Shown here piece by piece: positions 22,585 to 30,664 of a stretch of 64,000 bases of DNA. Position 1 is the first letter of the stretch. Every line of letters begins with the position of its first letter. This stretch comes from Myxococcus fulvus (GTDB lineage Bacteria > Myxococcota > Myxococcia > Myxococcales > Myxococcaceae). Under the pieces are notes generated by a model. The model was not told the DNA's origin, searched no databases, and worked only from the letters and a program-made list of their open reading frames with translations. The stretch is from contig NZ_FOIB01000007.1 of assembly GCF_900111765.1 (NCBI RefSeq), positions 62,001 through 126,000 of the forward strand, in the 5' to 3' direction. A program made the position numbers and the translations under genes.

Positions 22585-24717
22585 TTACGGCTCCGGGTTG
22601 GCGAGCGCGCTGTTGTTGAGGGCCCAGAACCGCGAGCCGTCTGGATCGTCGTAGTTCCCCTGTCCCACGAAGGTGAACGCCGCCAGCGTGCGGTGGTCCC
22701 TGGGGTTTGCCTGCCACAGCGTGATGTCACCATGCTTGCCGGAGCCCTTGTCATCCCAGACCCGGTGGGCGGCCGCGGGCAGCACGTACTCGTCCTTGAC
22801 GCAGCGGATGCGGTCCGTCGGCGGGGGGCTGTACCCCAACTCCACGACGGAACCCAGACACGTGTATCCGGGGGGAGGAACGGGTTGCCAGAAGGCGGCG
22901 TCGTGCTTGCCTCGCGTGCCGTTGTCCGCCCATATCTGGTTGTAACGCAGGGGCTTGGCGAGCACGTCTCCCTCGCCGGAGACCACGAATGTCCTCAGGG
23001 GGGCCTGTGCATGGTCGGGCATGGCGATGTCGCCCAGCGAGAAGTAGCCGGGGTGCTGGCTCAGGTCGGGACGCCAGACGGAGACATCGTCGTGTGAGCC
23101 CGTGCCGGTGTCGTCATAGGCCCACGTGAAGGTGCTCACCGGCTTCACCCACAGCCGCTGCGGAAGGCTCAGGCGCGCCTTGTTCGAGCGGAGCGTGAAT
23201 TCCGCTGTCTGGCCCGCCTCGGTGGTGGCTGCCACCAGCTTGTACGTGCCCGGCGTCAGGAAGTACGCGAGGCGCGCGTGGCCGTCTCCCATCGTCGCTC
23301 CGCCCTGGGCGAGCAGCTGGCCGTTGGCATCCAGGAGGTAGAGGTAGGGACCGAAGCTGGACTCCAGATCGAAGCTCACGACGCCGGGGAGGCCCGTGTA
23401 CTCGACGGTGATGGCGCGGTTGCGCGGGCTGCTGCTGTCCTGTCCCCCCGAGGAGCTCCAGTGGCCGTGGACGACGTCGTTGTAGCGGACGGTGGGGGAC
23501 TCGACCACGATGCTGGAGGTCCGCGCATCGAACGGGTGGCCGGAGAGGTTGGTGTTCTCGGTGAGGATGAGCCGCTCGCCCTGGAATCCAGCGTGCTGGT
23601 AGAGGGTGACCTGGAAGCCCGCCGGCACCGCGAGCGAGCGCAGGGCGTCATTGCCGAGGGGGAGCTGCCCCATGTCGTAGCGGCCGGCGCGCACCGTCTG
23701 TCGGACGCCTTGATAGCCATGGCTGGCGTAGAGGATGACGTCGGCCTTCACCTCGATGCCTGGCGCCTGGCGCTTCCACCCGCTGGCAGGGATGTCGGCG
23801 TCGCCGGTGAGGATGTGCGTGGTGCCGGTGAAGCCCGGGCCCGAATAGAGCACGACGCTCCAGCCGCGCGGGACATGGACGGCGCCGAGGCCCTGGGGGC
23901 CCAGGCCCAGGTCGTGGGTGTGGTAGGAACCGGGCTGCAGCGGCCGCGCGGTCACCTCCGAGCCGTCCACCGGATAGAGGCGGGCGGCGGGCGTCCAGGG
24001 GATGTCGGCGAGGGCGTAGAACAGGGGCAGCTTCCCGCCGGTGAGCCCGTCGGCGTTGAGCGGGGCGTTCGAGCCGCAGTACCCGCCACCCTTCAGGGAG
24101 ACGACCTGGTCGGCGAAGCTGTAGACCTGGGAGCCGACCTGTTCCCAGCCGCTCACCACGAAGGCGTCCGGGGCGACCCTGAACGGCGTGCCACGCAGGT
24201 CGATGTTGGCCCGGCCCGTGTCACCCCAATCGCATGACATCGCCGTGGCGAAGGGCATGGAGGTGACGGGCAGGCTGGCGTGGGCGAGCTGCCCCGTGCT
24301 GGTCGCGAACGTCGTGTCGGAGGTGTCCACCTCCCGGGTGTAGGGATTGATGCGGAGCTTGGAGTACCGGGTGCGGACGTTGGTGCCCGGTGAGGCGTCG
24401 CCCGCGGTGTACTGGGAGAAGTTGGAGAAGAGGGTGCGCTCCTGGAGGGGCAGGTACTCCTTTGGTGCTCCTGTCATCCCGTGGCAATAGACGCGCCATG
24501 GCCATTCCGGGTTCCCCATCACATACAGCGTGTACTCCCCATCCGGGGCCGAGGGTCGGGCCTGCTGGATGTCCAGACACGATTCCTCCCTGGGGGAGGT
24601 GAGCTCTTGTTGGAGGGAGGCGAGGTTGAACTCCGCCTCCTCTTCCAGGGCTTCACCCTGACAGCCCATTGCGAGTGTTGTGAGGCATCCCAGCAGCTTC
24701 CTGCCAATCCGACCCAT
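22585..24717 (-). CDS. GON / beta-gamma-crystallin / PPC-like / Vps62-N lipoprotein, truncated paralogue 2
   Basis: A 710-residue lipoprotein (lipobox LAMGC, Cys19) homologous to paralogue 1 over its whole length. It has a GON-like domain (DGEYTLYV, YCHGMTGAPKEYLPLQ), crystallin-like repeats (GRYDMGQLPLGNDALRSLAV), a PPC-like segment (PGTYKLVAATTEAGQTAEF) and the first Vps62-like part (DDVSVWRPDLSQHPGYFSLG, RIRCVKDEYVL). It stops at FWALNNSALANPEP, where full-length paralogues continue for ~280 more residues, so the C-terminal GDWEH/SQH/KGSH core is absent. ATG 24717 has GGGAGAGG upstream. It lies 175 bases upstream of paralogue 1 on the same strand and diverges from the C80-like pair. The shortened protein could still be exported and stable. 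Confidence 0.7.
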   Translation of the reverse strand: MGRIGRKLLGCLTTLAMGCQGEALEEEAEFNLASLQQELTSPREESCLDIQQARPSAPDGEYTLYVMGNPEWPWRVYCHGMTGAPKEYLPLQERTLFSNFSQYTAGDASPGTNVRTRYSKLRINPYTREVDTSDTTFATSTGQLAHASLPVTSMPFATAMSCDWGDTGRANIDLRGTPFRVAPDAFVVSGWEQVGSQVYSFADQVVSLKGGGYCGSNAPLNADGLTGGKLPLFYALADIPWTPAARLYPVDGSEVTARPLQPGSYHTHDLGLGPQGLGAVHVPRGWSVVLYSGPGFTGTTHILTGDADIPASGWKRQAPGIEVKADVILYASHGYQGVRQTVRAGRYDMGQLPLGNDALRSLAVPAGFQVTLYQHAGFQGERLILTENTNLSGHPFDARTSSIVVESPTVRYNDVVHGHWSSSGGQDSSSPRNRAITVEYTGLPGVVSFDLESSFGPYLYLLDANGQLLAQGGATMGDGHARLAYFLTPGTYKLVAATTEAGQTAEFTLRSNKARLSLPQRLWVKPVSTFTWAYDDTGTGSHDDVSVWRPDLSQHPGYFSLGDIAMPDHAQAPLRTFVVSGEGDVLAKPLRYNQIWADNGTRGKHDAAFWQPVPPPGYTCLGSVVELGYSPPPTDRIRCVKDEYVLPAAAHRVWDDKGSGKHGDITLWQANPRDHRTLAAFTFVGQGNYDDPDGSRFWALNNSALANPEP

Positions 24718-24855
24718 TGCGTTGACCTCTCCCAGCGTGAATTCCGCGAGCAGGAGACGGGCCGGGGAGGGTGGCTGTTATTTCGTGCGGCACTTTCTGA
24801 ATTTTCCGGGCGCGGTGTCCTTCTCTTGCAAAGGGCCGGGTGGAAGAGGTGTGCC

Positions 24856-25437
24856 GTGACGACGTACCTGCACGAAGTGGTGTTGTTCCTCGATGGGTTG
24901 AGCCCGGACCACGCGGAGGGCCGCCTCCAAGAGCCGATCGAGCTTCGAGAAGAAGTGCCGTCCAATTGGGTCGGCCGGTACTTCTATGCGCCTGGGGATG
25001 CGCAGCTGCCCCGGCCGGACCCGAAGGCCTTCGGTCTGCGGGACTTCTGTCTGGACATCGCCCGCCTCAACATGGCCGGCTACCAGCCTTCGAGGTTGAC
25101 CCTCGTGGCCCCGGGGGCGCCCGGGCGCATCGGTGTCAATGTCAGACGCGGCGCCTCGGGGTATGACGGCCGGGAGATGGCGCGCAAGCTCAGGGGCTGG
25201 GGGCTGGAGGGGCTGACGCATCTGCGCATCATCGCCTGGCATGAGGGGAGCAGAGGGGACGCGGCGGCTGTTCCACTCATGGACACCTTCGAGCAGGCGT
25301 TCTACCTGGCGCTCGCGGATGAGCGGATTCCTGGGGCGCCGGTGCGCACCGAGGTCTCGACCCGGGTTGTGGGAGTGGCGCCTCGCTCATCGGGGCTGGG
25401 GGCTCACGGACGGCCGAGTGAGAGGAGGGGGGCATGA
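24856..25437 (+). CDS. degenerate homologue of the adjacent C80-like peptidase
   Basis: A 193-residue protein starting at GTG 24856 (GGAAGAGG upstream; the opening VTTYLHEVVLFLDG parallels the next gene). It is related over its whole length to the N-terminal ~170 residues of the following protein: PSRLTLVAPGAPGRIG, YDGREMARKLRGWGL and LRIIAWHEG align with the His and Cys regions of that protein. However, the His is Pro86 and the Cys is Trp128, so peptidase activity is not expected. A short RTEVSTRVVGVAP segment also matches. Its TGA overlaps the next ATG by four bases (ATGA), so the two are translationally coupled. It may act as a regulatory or decoy partner. Confidence 0.6.
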   Translation: MTTYLHEVVLFLDGLSPDHAEGRLQEPIELREEVPSNWVGRYFYAPGDAQLPRPDPKAFGLRDFCLDIARLNMAGYQPSRLTLVAPGAPGRIGVNVRRGASGYDGREMARKLRGWGLEGLTHLRIIAWHEGSRGDAAAVPLMDTFEQAFYLALADERIPGAPVRTEVSTRVVGVAPRSSGLGAHGRPSERRGA

Positions 25438-26423
25438 CGAGGTATGCGTATGACGTGGTCCTGCTCGTGGATGTGTCATCGAAGGAGAGGGTCAACGGCG
25501 CGCTGGTGCCCGACGGCCCCCGCGATGACCTGAAGTACCTCCGCGTGAAGTCACCCGCCGGGAATGTTCGCCGCTACATCTACAGACCCGAACAGGCCCT
25601 CACACCGGAGCAGCGAGGGGTCGTCGCGGAATACCCAGCCGATGATTTTCCGGAGCCGGATGAGACAACGCCGGCCGCGGGCTCCTTCTTCGCGGAACTC
25701 CAGAGGCTCGCCAACCGCCGGCCTTCGCGGTTGACCATCCTCGCGCACGGGCTCCCAGGGGTCATCGGGAAATACCCCAGGAATGGTTACCCGGGCCTGG
25801 ATGGACGCACGATGGCGATGAAGCTCCGGAGGTGGGGGCTCCGGGATGTGGCGCGGATCAGCGTGATTGCCTGTCACGCCGCCGTCAAGGAGAAGATCTA
25901 TTTCACCGACGACGAGCTGCCCCAGGACAGCACTGCCGACGAGCGGAAGACTCACAAGCTTCGGCGGGAGAAACAGCACTTCGCTCATGCCAGCATCGCG
26001 GACGGCACCAATCTGTTCGCAGCCCAGTCGCCGGGGCTGGCCGAAGAAGCCAGGCTGCTCAAAGGCTCCTTCGCGCAAGAACTCCACGCGGCGCTGGGAG
26101 ACCCGTCCTTGCCCCACTGGGTGGTCAAGACCGAGGTCTCGGCGCGGGTCATGCGAATGGTGACCACCGCGGAGGGACAGAGTCTCGTGGAGTTTCCCTT
26201 CTGGATGCTGACCCATGGCAGGCCCGCGCTGCAGAAAGGCCAGGTGACGAGTCACGCGCCCGGGTCGAAATTCATCTTCTACTGGGAAGGTGACGAGCAG
26301 GCCGTCCGGGTGGCGACCTATGCGTCGAACGCCGTTGCCGACGACAGTGATGATGAGAAGGAGGAGGATACCGGCTTCGTCTTCCAATTCGAGGACGGCG
26401 GCGACATGGATGACGACGACTAG
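25434..26423 (+). CDS. clan CD cysteine peptidase-like protein (C80/CPD-like)
   Basis: A 329-residue protein without a signal peptide. Residues ~95-150 have the pattern of the RTX-toxin cysteine protease domain: a strand ending in a catalytic-type His-Gly (RLTILAHGLPG, His105), a glycine-rich loop with PGLDGRTMAMKLRRWGL, and a second strand ending in Cys (RISVIACHAA, Cys147). This His...Cys order and spacing fits clan CD (C80, caspase-like). The C-terminal third contains WVVKTEVSARVMRMV, PFWMLTHGRP and a very acidic tail. The assignment is by motif only; other clan CD-like or hydrolase folds are possible. The gene overlaps the upstream degenerate homologue and diverges from the GON/Vps62 lipoprotein genes across 138 bases. 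Confidence 0.55.
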   Translation: MTRYAYDVVLLVDVSSKERVNGALVPDGPRDDLKYLRVKSPAGNVRRYIYRPEQALTPEQRGVVAEYPADDFPEPDETTPAAGSFFAELQRLANRRPSRLTILAHGLPGVIGKYPRNGYPGLDGRTMAMKLRRWGLRDVARISVIACHAAVKEKIYFTDDELPQDSTADERKTHKLRREKQHFAHASIADGTNLFAAQSPGLAEEARLLKGSFAQELHAALGDPSLPHWVVKTEVSARVMRMVTTAEGQSLVEFPFWMLTHGRPALQKGQVTSHAPGSKFIFYWEGDEQAVRVATYASNAVADDSDDEKEEDTGFVFQFEDGGDMDDDD

Positions 26424-26581
26424 CGTGCCTTTGCGTTCTGAGGGACCGGGAGCGCTTCGCGGACCTCGTACACGGGCAGCAGGAACCTCCTGGCGGTCCA
26501 TACGACGCCCACCAGGAGGGCGATGAGCATGCTCAGCGGACAGAGAAGAAACCCCAGGGTCGAGACGATTTCGGATCCCAT
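26420..26581 (-). CDS. 53-residue single-pass or hairpin membrane protein
   Basis: A short minus-strand frame opens at ATG 26581 and stops at TAG 26420-26422, overlapping the stop of the convergent peptidase-like gene by four bases. It reads as a clean small membrane protein: GSEIVSTLGFLLCPLSML, then IALLVGVVWTARRFLLP, then a polar tail PVYEVREALPVPQNAKAR. The hydrophobic core followed by Arg-Arg supports a real protein. No strong ribosome site is visible. Function unknown. Confidence 0.45.
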   Translation of the reverse strand: MGSEIVSTLGFLLCPLSMLIALLVGVVWTARRFLLPVYEVREALPVPQNAKAR

Positions 26582-26636
26582 GGCCGGAGCATAGAGCCGT
26601 CAGGCCTGCTCGCCGTGTCTCGGATGGGCGGCCTGG

Positions 26637-27890
26637 CTATTTCCCCTCACGGCCCTTCGCGGGGCGCGGTGTGTAGTGCGCCACGACGGGCTGGTGGTCC
26701 GAGGACTCCGTGCTCCGGTCCACCTCGAAGAGGACGGGCTCCAGCTCCGGGCTCGCGTAGAAGTTGTCGAAGCGCTTGCCCGTGGCCGGCACCACGCCGG
26801 ACTCGTCCGGCAGGGACGTGAGCGTGGCGCTGTCCGCGATGTCCTGCAATCGCAGCCAGTGCTCACTGCCCCGCTGCACCTTCCCCGAGCGCAGCTCCGC
26901 GCAGGCCTGCTTCGGTGTCATCATCGCGCCGCCGGGCAGGCGCACCCGCGTCACGGCCGCGTGGGCAATCGTCTCCGGCAACCCCTGCTCCAGCATGTGC
27001 AGCTCATGCCGCAGGCGCGGATCCGCGATGTTGCCCACGCCCTTGTCGCCCACGCTCGCGTTCGGCTCGCCGTAGCGCACGGCGTACTCCTCCACCGTGT
27101 CCGTGTCGTCGTACGTCCGCAAGTGCGCCATCAGCCAGGAGCCGCCCGTCTTGATGGCGGTGTTGGCGTTGAAGTCACCCAGCGCCACCGCGTGGGGGGC
27201 CTCCCGGTGGCGCACCAGCAGGTTCAACTGGCGCATGTTGTGCGCGTTGATGCCGGAGTCTCCCAACGTGTGGTGCACGTTGTAGAGGACGACGGGCAGC
27301 CCTCCGACCTCCAGCCGGACCATGAGCGCGCCCCGGTCCTCGGGAATCTCACACGGGTCCCCGCCTCGACGCTGGATGGCGGCGGCGCGCTCGGCATCGG
27401 AGATGACGTAGGTGAAGTGGGCCGCGTCCGCGAGCGGATGCCGGGTCAGGAAGGCCTTGCCGTTGACCAGCCGCGTGCCATGGAGCCCGTCGCTGCCGTG
27501 GTACGCCAGGTGGAAGCCGTAGCGCGACGCCAGCAGCACGGAGATGGGGATGTTGGCCTCCTGCAGGCCGATGACGTCGGGCATGCGGCCCTCGGCCTCC
27601 AGCTCGTCGAAGTACGCCAGCAGCGCGGCGCGGCGCTGGCCCCCGAGCAGGATGTTGTAACTCATCACCGTGAGCCCCGGGCCCGTGGTGGGGCGGGGCT
27701 CGGGGTGACGGACGATGATGGCGCGCCCGTCGCCGAGCTGGCGCTCCGTGGAGGGCAGCTTGAGCGCATCGAGCGTCGGCAGGACGAGCGTCGAGTCCCG
27801 CCGCGGATGCGGCTCGTCAATCGGAGTGGCCATCCGGCCGAGCAGAGGGCCCACGCCGGGCAGGTGCTCCAGGACCTCGGGCACCTTCAT
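26637..27890 (-). CDS. endonuclease/exonuclease/phosphatase (EEP) family protein
   Basis: A 417-residue protein without a clear signal peptide. The DNase I-like fold is marked by LTVMSYNILLGG (N-terminal strand with the metal-site Asn), DVIGLQEAN (metal-binding Glu), VVLYNVHHTLGD (catalytic His), AVALGDFNANT (the GDFN motif) and the C-terminal ESSDHQPVVAHY (SDH motif). All residues expected for a metal-dependent phosphodiesterase are present. Substrates in this superfamily range from DNA and RNA to phosphoinositides and sphingomyelin and cannot be assigned here. An insertion of ~120 residues before the SDH motif is larger than in the minimal fold. The start at 27890 is the first good ATG. The gene is separated from its neighbours by over 200 bases upstream. 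Confidence 0.8.
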   Translation of the reverse strand: MKVPEVLEHLPGVGPLLGRMATPIDEPHPRRDSTLVLPTLDALKLPSTERQLGDGRAIIVRHPEPRPTTGPGLTVMSYNILLGGQRRAALLAYFDELEAEGRMPDVIGLQEANIPISVLLASRYGFHLAYHGSDGLHGTRLVNGKAFLTRHPLADAAHFTYVISDAERAAAIQRRGGDPCEIPEDRGALMVRLEVGGLPVVLYNVHHTLGDSGINAHNMRQLNLLVRHREAPHAVALGDFNANTAIKTGGSWLMAHLRTYDDTDTVEEYAVRYGEPNASVGDKGVGNIADPRLRHELHMLEQGLPETIAHAAVTRVRLPGGAMMTPKQACAELRSGKVQRGSEHWLRLQDIADSATLTSLPDESGVVPATGKRFDNFYASPELEPVLFEVDRSTESSDHQPVVAHYTPRPAKGREGK

Positions 27891-28045
27891 ACGGCCTCCC
27901 GGGACGCGCGCGGGGCGCGGAGCAGCGAGTCGAGCTGACGAGCGACGGTATCCACCAATCCTCCTGAGTGCCCCTCAAGTTCGGTGCGGATCCTCCGACT
28001 GGCCAGGGGCAAGCCCCCCCGAAACGCGGGGTTGTCTTCCTCGCT

Positions 28046-28088
28046 GGGAAGGAGGGCAGGCGGGCAGGAGGGCACTGCCTTCCTCCCC
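28046..28088 (-). terminator. long imperfect hairpin after the Cys-rich gene
   Basis: GGGAAGGAGGGCA (28046-28058) pairs with TGCCTTCCTCCCC (28076-28088) with one mismatch and one G-T, enclosing a 17-base loop, 32 bases beyond the stop at 28121. It is a plausible terminator for the minus-strand gene. The surroundings are otherwise featureless up to the EEP gene start. Confidence 0.4.
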
Positions 28089-28120
28089 GGGACTCGGGGC
28101 AGGGGACTGGGGGCAGGTCC

Positions 28121-28357
28121 TCAGCAGCAGGTGCGGCGACAGGCGCGCAGGCGCGACGTGCACACCGCCTGGCAATCGGACTCGCCCTCGCAGGCGTCCC
28201 AGCAGGTGCCGAAGGTGCCGTCGCAGTCATCGCAGCACGCGGCCGCGAGCCGCTCCATCTGCTCGACCTCGACCCGCGGCGGCGCGTCCTCGGCCGCCAC
28301 GGCGACGCCGGCCCCACAGCAGACTCCGACGAACAGCGCCACGAGCATCGTTCTCAT
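28121..28357 (-). CDS. small secreted cysteine-rich protein
   Basis: A 78-residue protein with a signal peptide (cleavage after VAVAA, ~22) and a mature part of ~56 residues containing ten cysteines, arranged AACCDDCDG, GTCWDACEG, DCQAVCTSRL and RACRRTCC. The spacing suggests several disulfides in a compact extracellular peptide or a metal site. ATG 28357 is the only sensible start. No family recognised; it resembles in style the short Cys-rich secreted proteins of myxobacteria. A candidate terminator follows. Confidence 0.6.
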   Translation of the reverse strand: MRTMLVALFVGVCCGAGVAVAAEDAPPRVEVEQMERLAAACCDDCDGTFGTCWDACEGESDCQAVCTSRLRACRRTCC

Positions 28358-28499
28358 GTGTCCCCCCACGGCCTGGACTCGACTCGGACCGTCGTTGTCC
28401 CACGGCGACGACGGGTCGACCCCTGAGGAGACGGCGCTTGTCCGAAATCTTCGGTCGCCTCGTACCGCGGGGCAGGTGCGAGGCGCCTGGGGAACGGGC

Positions 28500-29288
28500 T
28501 CAGCGAAGCCAGCCGAAGGCGCGCTCCAACTGGGGCAGGGCATCGTCGAGATAGCTGCGCCCATGTCCCACGACGACACGCTGGGGCCGCCACGCGAGCA
28601 TCCGCTGATAGCAGGCGCGTGCGGCGGCCTTGCGTCCCCAGGCCGTGAGCTGGACCTCCCTGGGCGTCTGTCCCGGCCACATGGCCCCGCCGAGCGTGAG
28701 CATCCAGCGGAAGCGCGGCTGGACGCGCTCGTGCTCCAGCGCGATGACCATGTCCGCGACCAGCAACGTCGACGAGTCCCGGTGGAAGAACACGACCTCT
28801 TCGATGTAGCGGCTGCCTCGGAAGATGAGCTGGTCGATGTCCCGTGCCCAGACCTCCGGCGCGCCGTCGGCGAGGTCCGCGTCGAACGGCGCCTTGAGCT
28901 TCTGCGAGCGCGCGCGCTCACGCACGCCCGGAGACGCCCAGGCCGTCGCGCGGGGATAGCGCGCCTTCCACGCGGCGATGGAGACGTAGTGGAGCCGGTT
29001 GGGGGAGACGAGGTGCTCGACGGGGCCGAGCGCGTCGACCTCCGCGAACAACCCGGGCGTGGGCGCGATAGGGGACCACAGCCACAGCCCGCCCGAGCGC
29101 AGGCGGATGATGACCATGCGCGTGGGGAAGGGCAGGGTGATGGGGCCCACCTTCATCTCGATGACGGGCCCGTCCACGCACCAGAGCCCCTCCGCCACGG
29201 GCTTGAGCGTGCACAGCGGTGCATAGGGCCGGATGCCGTGGGACCACTCCCTCTGTTCGTCGACCCGCTCGCGCGTTCCCGAGGTCAT
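28500..29288 (-). CDS. DUF4336 protein (metallo-beta-lactamase-like)
   Basis: A 262-residue cytoplasmic protein of the DUF4336 family, generally considered related to metallo-beta-lactamase-like hydrolases. Landmarks are GGLWLWSPIAPTPGLFAEVD, VEHLVSPNRLHYVSIAAWKARYP (cut here: HLVSPNRLHY), AWASPGVRERARS, EEVVFFHRDSSTLLVADMVI and VVVGHGRSYLDDAL. The residues around SPNRLH and ADM stand where metal ligands occur in the superfamily, but the canonical HxHxDH motif is absent, as usual for this family. Start 29288 is chosen because sequence upstream is Arg/Thr-rich shadow. Function unknown. Confidence 0.75.
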   Translation of the reverse strand: MTSGTRERVDEQREWSHGIRPYAPLCTLKPVAEGLWCVDGPVIEMKVGPITLPFPTRMVIIRLRSGGLWLWSPIAPTPGLFAEVDALGPVEHLVSPNRLHYVSIAAWKARYPRATAWASPGVRERARSQKLKAPFDADLADGAPEVWARDIDQLIFRGSRYIEEVVFFHRDSSTLLVADMVIALEHERVQPRFRWMLTLGGAMWPGQTPREVQLTAWGRKAAARACYQRMLAWRPQRVVVGHGRSYLDDALPQLERAFGWLR

Positions 29289-29331
29289 GGCCGCGAAGCC
29301 TACCGCCCGAGGCCAGGGCCGTCGAAGACGC

Positions 29332-29706
29332 TCAGCGCCCGCGCACCGTGCACGAGGTCTTGATGAAGTCCACGTCGTCGTAATACGCGCAGGTGAAGTA
29401 CACGTTGACTTCGGGCCGATCGGCGCAGTCCCGGCGCCCCGTCTGCGTGATGAGGTCCGTCTCCAGGTCCACGCACTCGCAGCTGTTGCAGCCCGCATCC
29501 TTCTTCAGACACACGTGGCTGGTCGTCGCGGTGACGATGGTCCCGCAGTACTCCGTGGCGCGCTTGCAGCTCGTGTCGCCACACTCGACGGTCTCCGGGA
29601 AGGACGTGTCGCCTCCGTCTGCCTTCCCATCGTCCCCCTTCGAGTCACTCCCACAGCCCACCATCAGCATGGAGAGAAGCACCAGGTACTTTGCCGTCGC
29701 CTTCAT
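29332..29706 (-). CDS. small Cys-rich lipoprotein
   Basis: A 124-residue lipoprotein (lipobox LMVGC, ~18). A short Asp/Gly/Lys linker is followed by a domain with nine cysteines (VECGDTSCKRATEYCGTI, KKDAGCNSCECVD, RRDCADRP, YFTCAYYD, KTSCTV), implying several disulfides. The CNSCEC cluster is notable. No family recognised. It lies 43 bases upstream of the DUF4336 start on the same strand, so the two may be cotranscribed. The start at 29706 begins the signal peptide. Confidence 0.6.
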   Translation of the reverse strand: MKATAKYLVLLSMLMVGCGSDSKGDDGKADGGDTSFPETVECGDTSCKRATEYCGTIVTATTSHVCLKKDAGCNSCECVDLETDLITQTGRRDCADRPEVNVYFTCAYYDDVDFIKTSCTVRGR

Positions 29707-29842
29707 GTCGTCCTCCCGAGGAGTCACGGGGAGCAGGAACGCCCCCGCCTGAAGGGAGGAGACAGGCCGCGAGACACCGTTGCAGGAAATCGACAGCTCC
29801 TCTCGTGCGCGCAGGCCATACCGCCTCATCGGAATATTCGTT

Positions 29843-30661
29843 ATGTTCCGGACAATGACGCGGTGGCGACTGCTGGCGATGTGTCTCTTCGGGATGACGG
29901 CGTGCGTGACGACACCGACGGCCCCACCGGTGCCCGCCTCGTGCGAGCCGGGGGCGCTGCTGCCTTGCGCGGAGTGGGGGCAGAAGCTCTTGCGCGAGGG
30001 CGACCGCTATCGCGCCACCGAGGCCTTCGCCAAGGCCTGTGAGGAAGGCGACCTGTCCGCGTGCATGACGGAGGGGGAGCTGCGCAAGGAGGCTGGTGAC
30101 TACAACGGCGCCGAGCGTCCCCTGCGCAAGGTCTACGACACGGGGCAGGAGTCCGCCGCCATCGCGCTGGCGGAGGTGCACGAGGCCCGTGGCGGCCCCA
30201 GGGACCTCCAGCTCGCGTCGGACTTCCGACACGAGGCCCTCGCGCTGAACAAGCCGGACACGGAGGTGGTCTTCGCCCTGCGCGTGACGTCCGAGGCGGG
30301 CGCCGCGACGGAGCTGTCCTTCAACCTGCAACCCATGGCCTTCAACCACCGGCGCCTGGGCTTCGGGCTGAACACCGTGATGGGGCCCCCCGACCTGTTC
30401 GAGATCAACGGCTTCGGCGGCTACCAGCACTACGTGTCGCCGTGGTTCGTCCCCTACGCGCGGCTGATGATGGGGGCCCGCTCGGTGGCCGGAGGCAGCG
30501 CGCTGAACGTCGGCGGCGAGGCCGGGGCCAAGCTGGCCTGGGAGGACATCGGCCACCTCAACATGGCCGCGGGCGTCTCCATGGCCAGCGGCGGCTACTT
30601 CTCCGTGGGCCTGGGCCTCAATGGCCTCATCGTCCTCGCGCTCCTGTTGCAGGTCCGCTGA
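29843..30661 (+). CDS. lipoprotein with Sel1/TPR-like part and beta-barrel-like C-terminus
   Basis: About 272 residues. The signal ends at a lipobox (GMTAC). An N-terminal helical region (PCAEWGQKLLREGDRYRATE, AKACEEGDLSACMTEGELRK) resembles TPR/Sel1 repeats. The C-terminal half alternates hydrophobic and Gly residues (LGFGLNTVMGPPDLFEINGF, YFSVGLGLNGLIVLALLLQV) like an outer-membrane beta-structure. An alternative start at 29855 would shorten the n-region by four residues; neither has a strong ribosome site. It converges on the methyltransferase gene with a 3-base gap. Role unknown. Confidence 0.6.
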   Translation: MFRTMTRWRLLAMCLFGMTACVTTPTAPPVPASCEPGALLPCAEWGQKLLREGDRYRATEAFAKACEEGDLSACMTEGELRKEAGDYNGAERPLRKVYDTGQESAAIALAEVHEARGGPRDLQLASDFRHEALALNKPDTEVVFALRVTSEAGAATELSFNLQPMAFNHRRLGFGLNTVMGPPDLFEINGFGGYQHYVSPWFVPYARLMMGARSVAGGSALNVGGEAGAKLAWEDIGHLNMAAGVSMASGGYFSVGLGLNGLIVLALLLQVR

Positions 30662-30664
30662 GGC

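Noticed and set aside
27887..28075. Short frames between the EEP gene and the Cys-rich gene
   Set aside because: Low-complexity Pro/Ser/Arg translations in several frames at once and no ribosome site; the segment mainly contains the imperfect hairpin.
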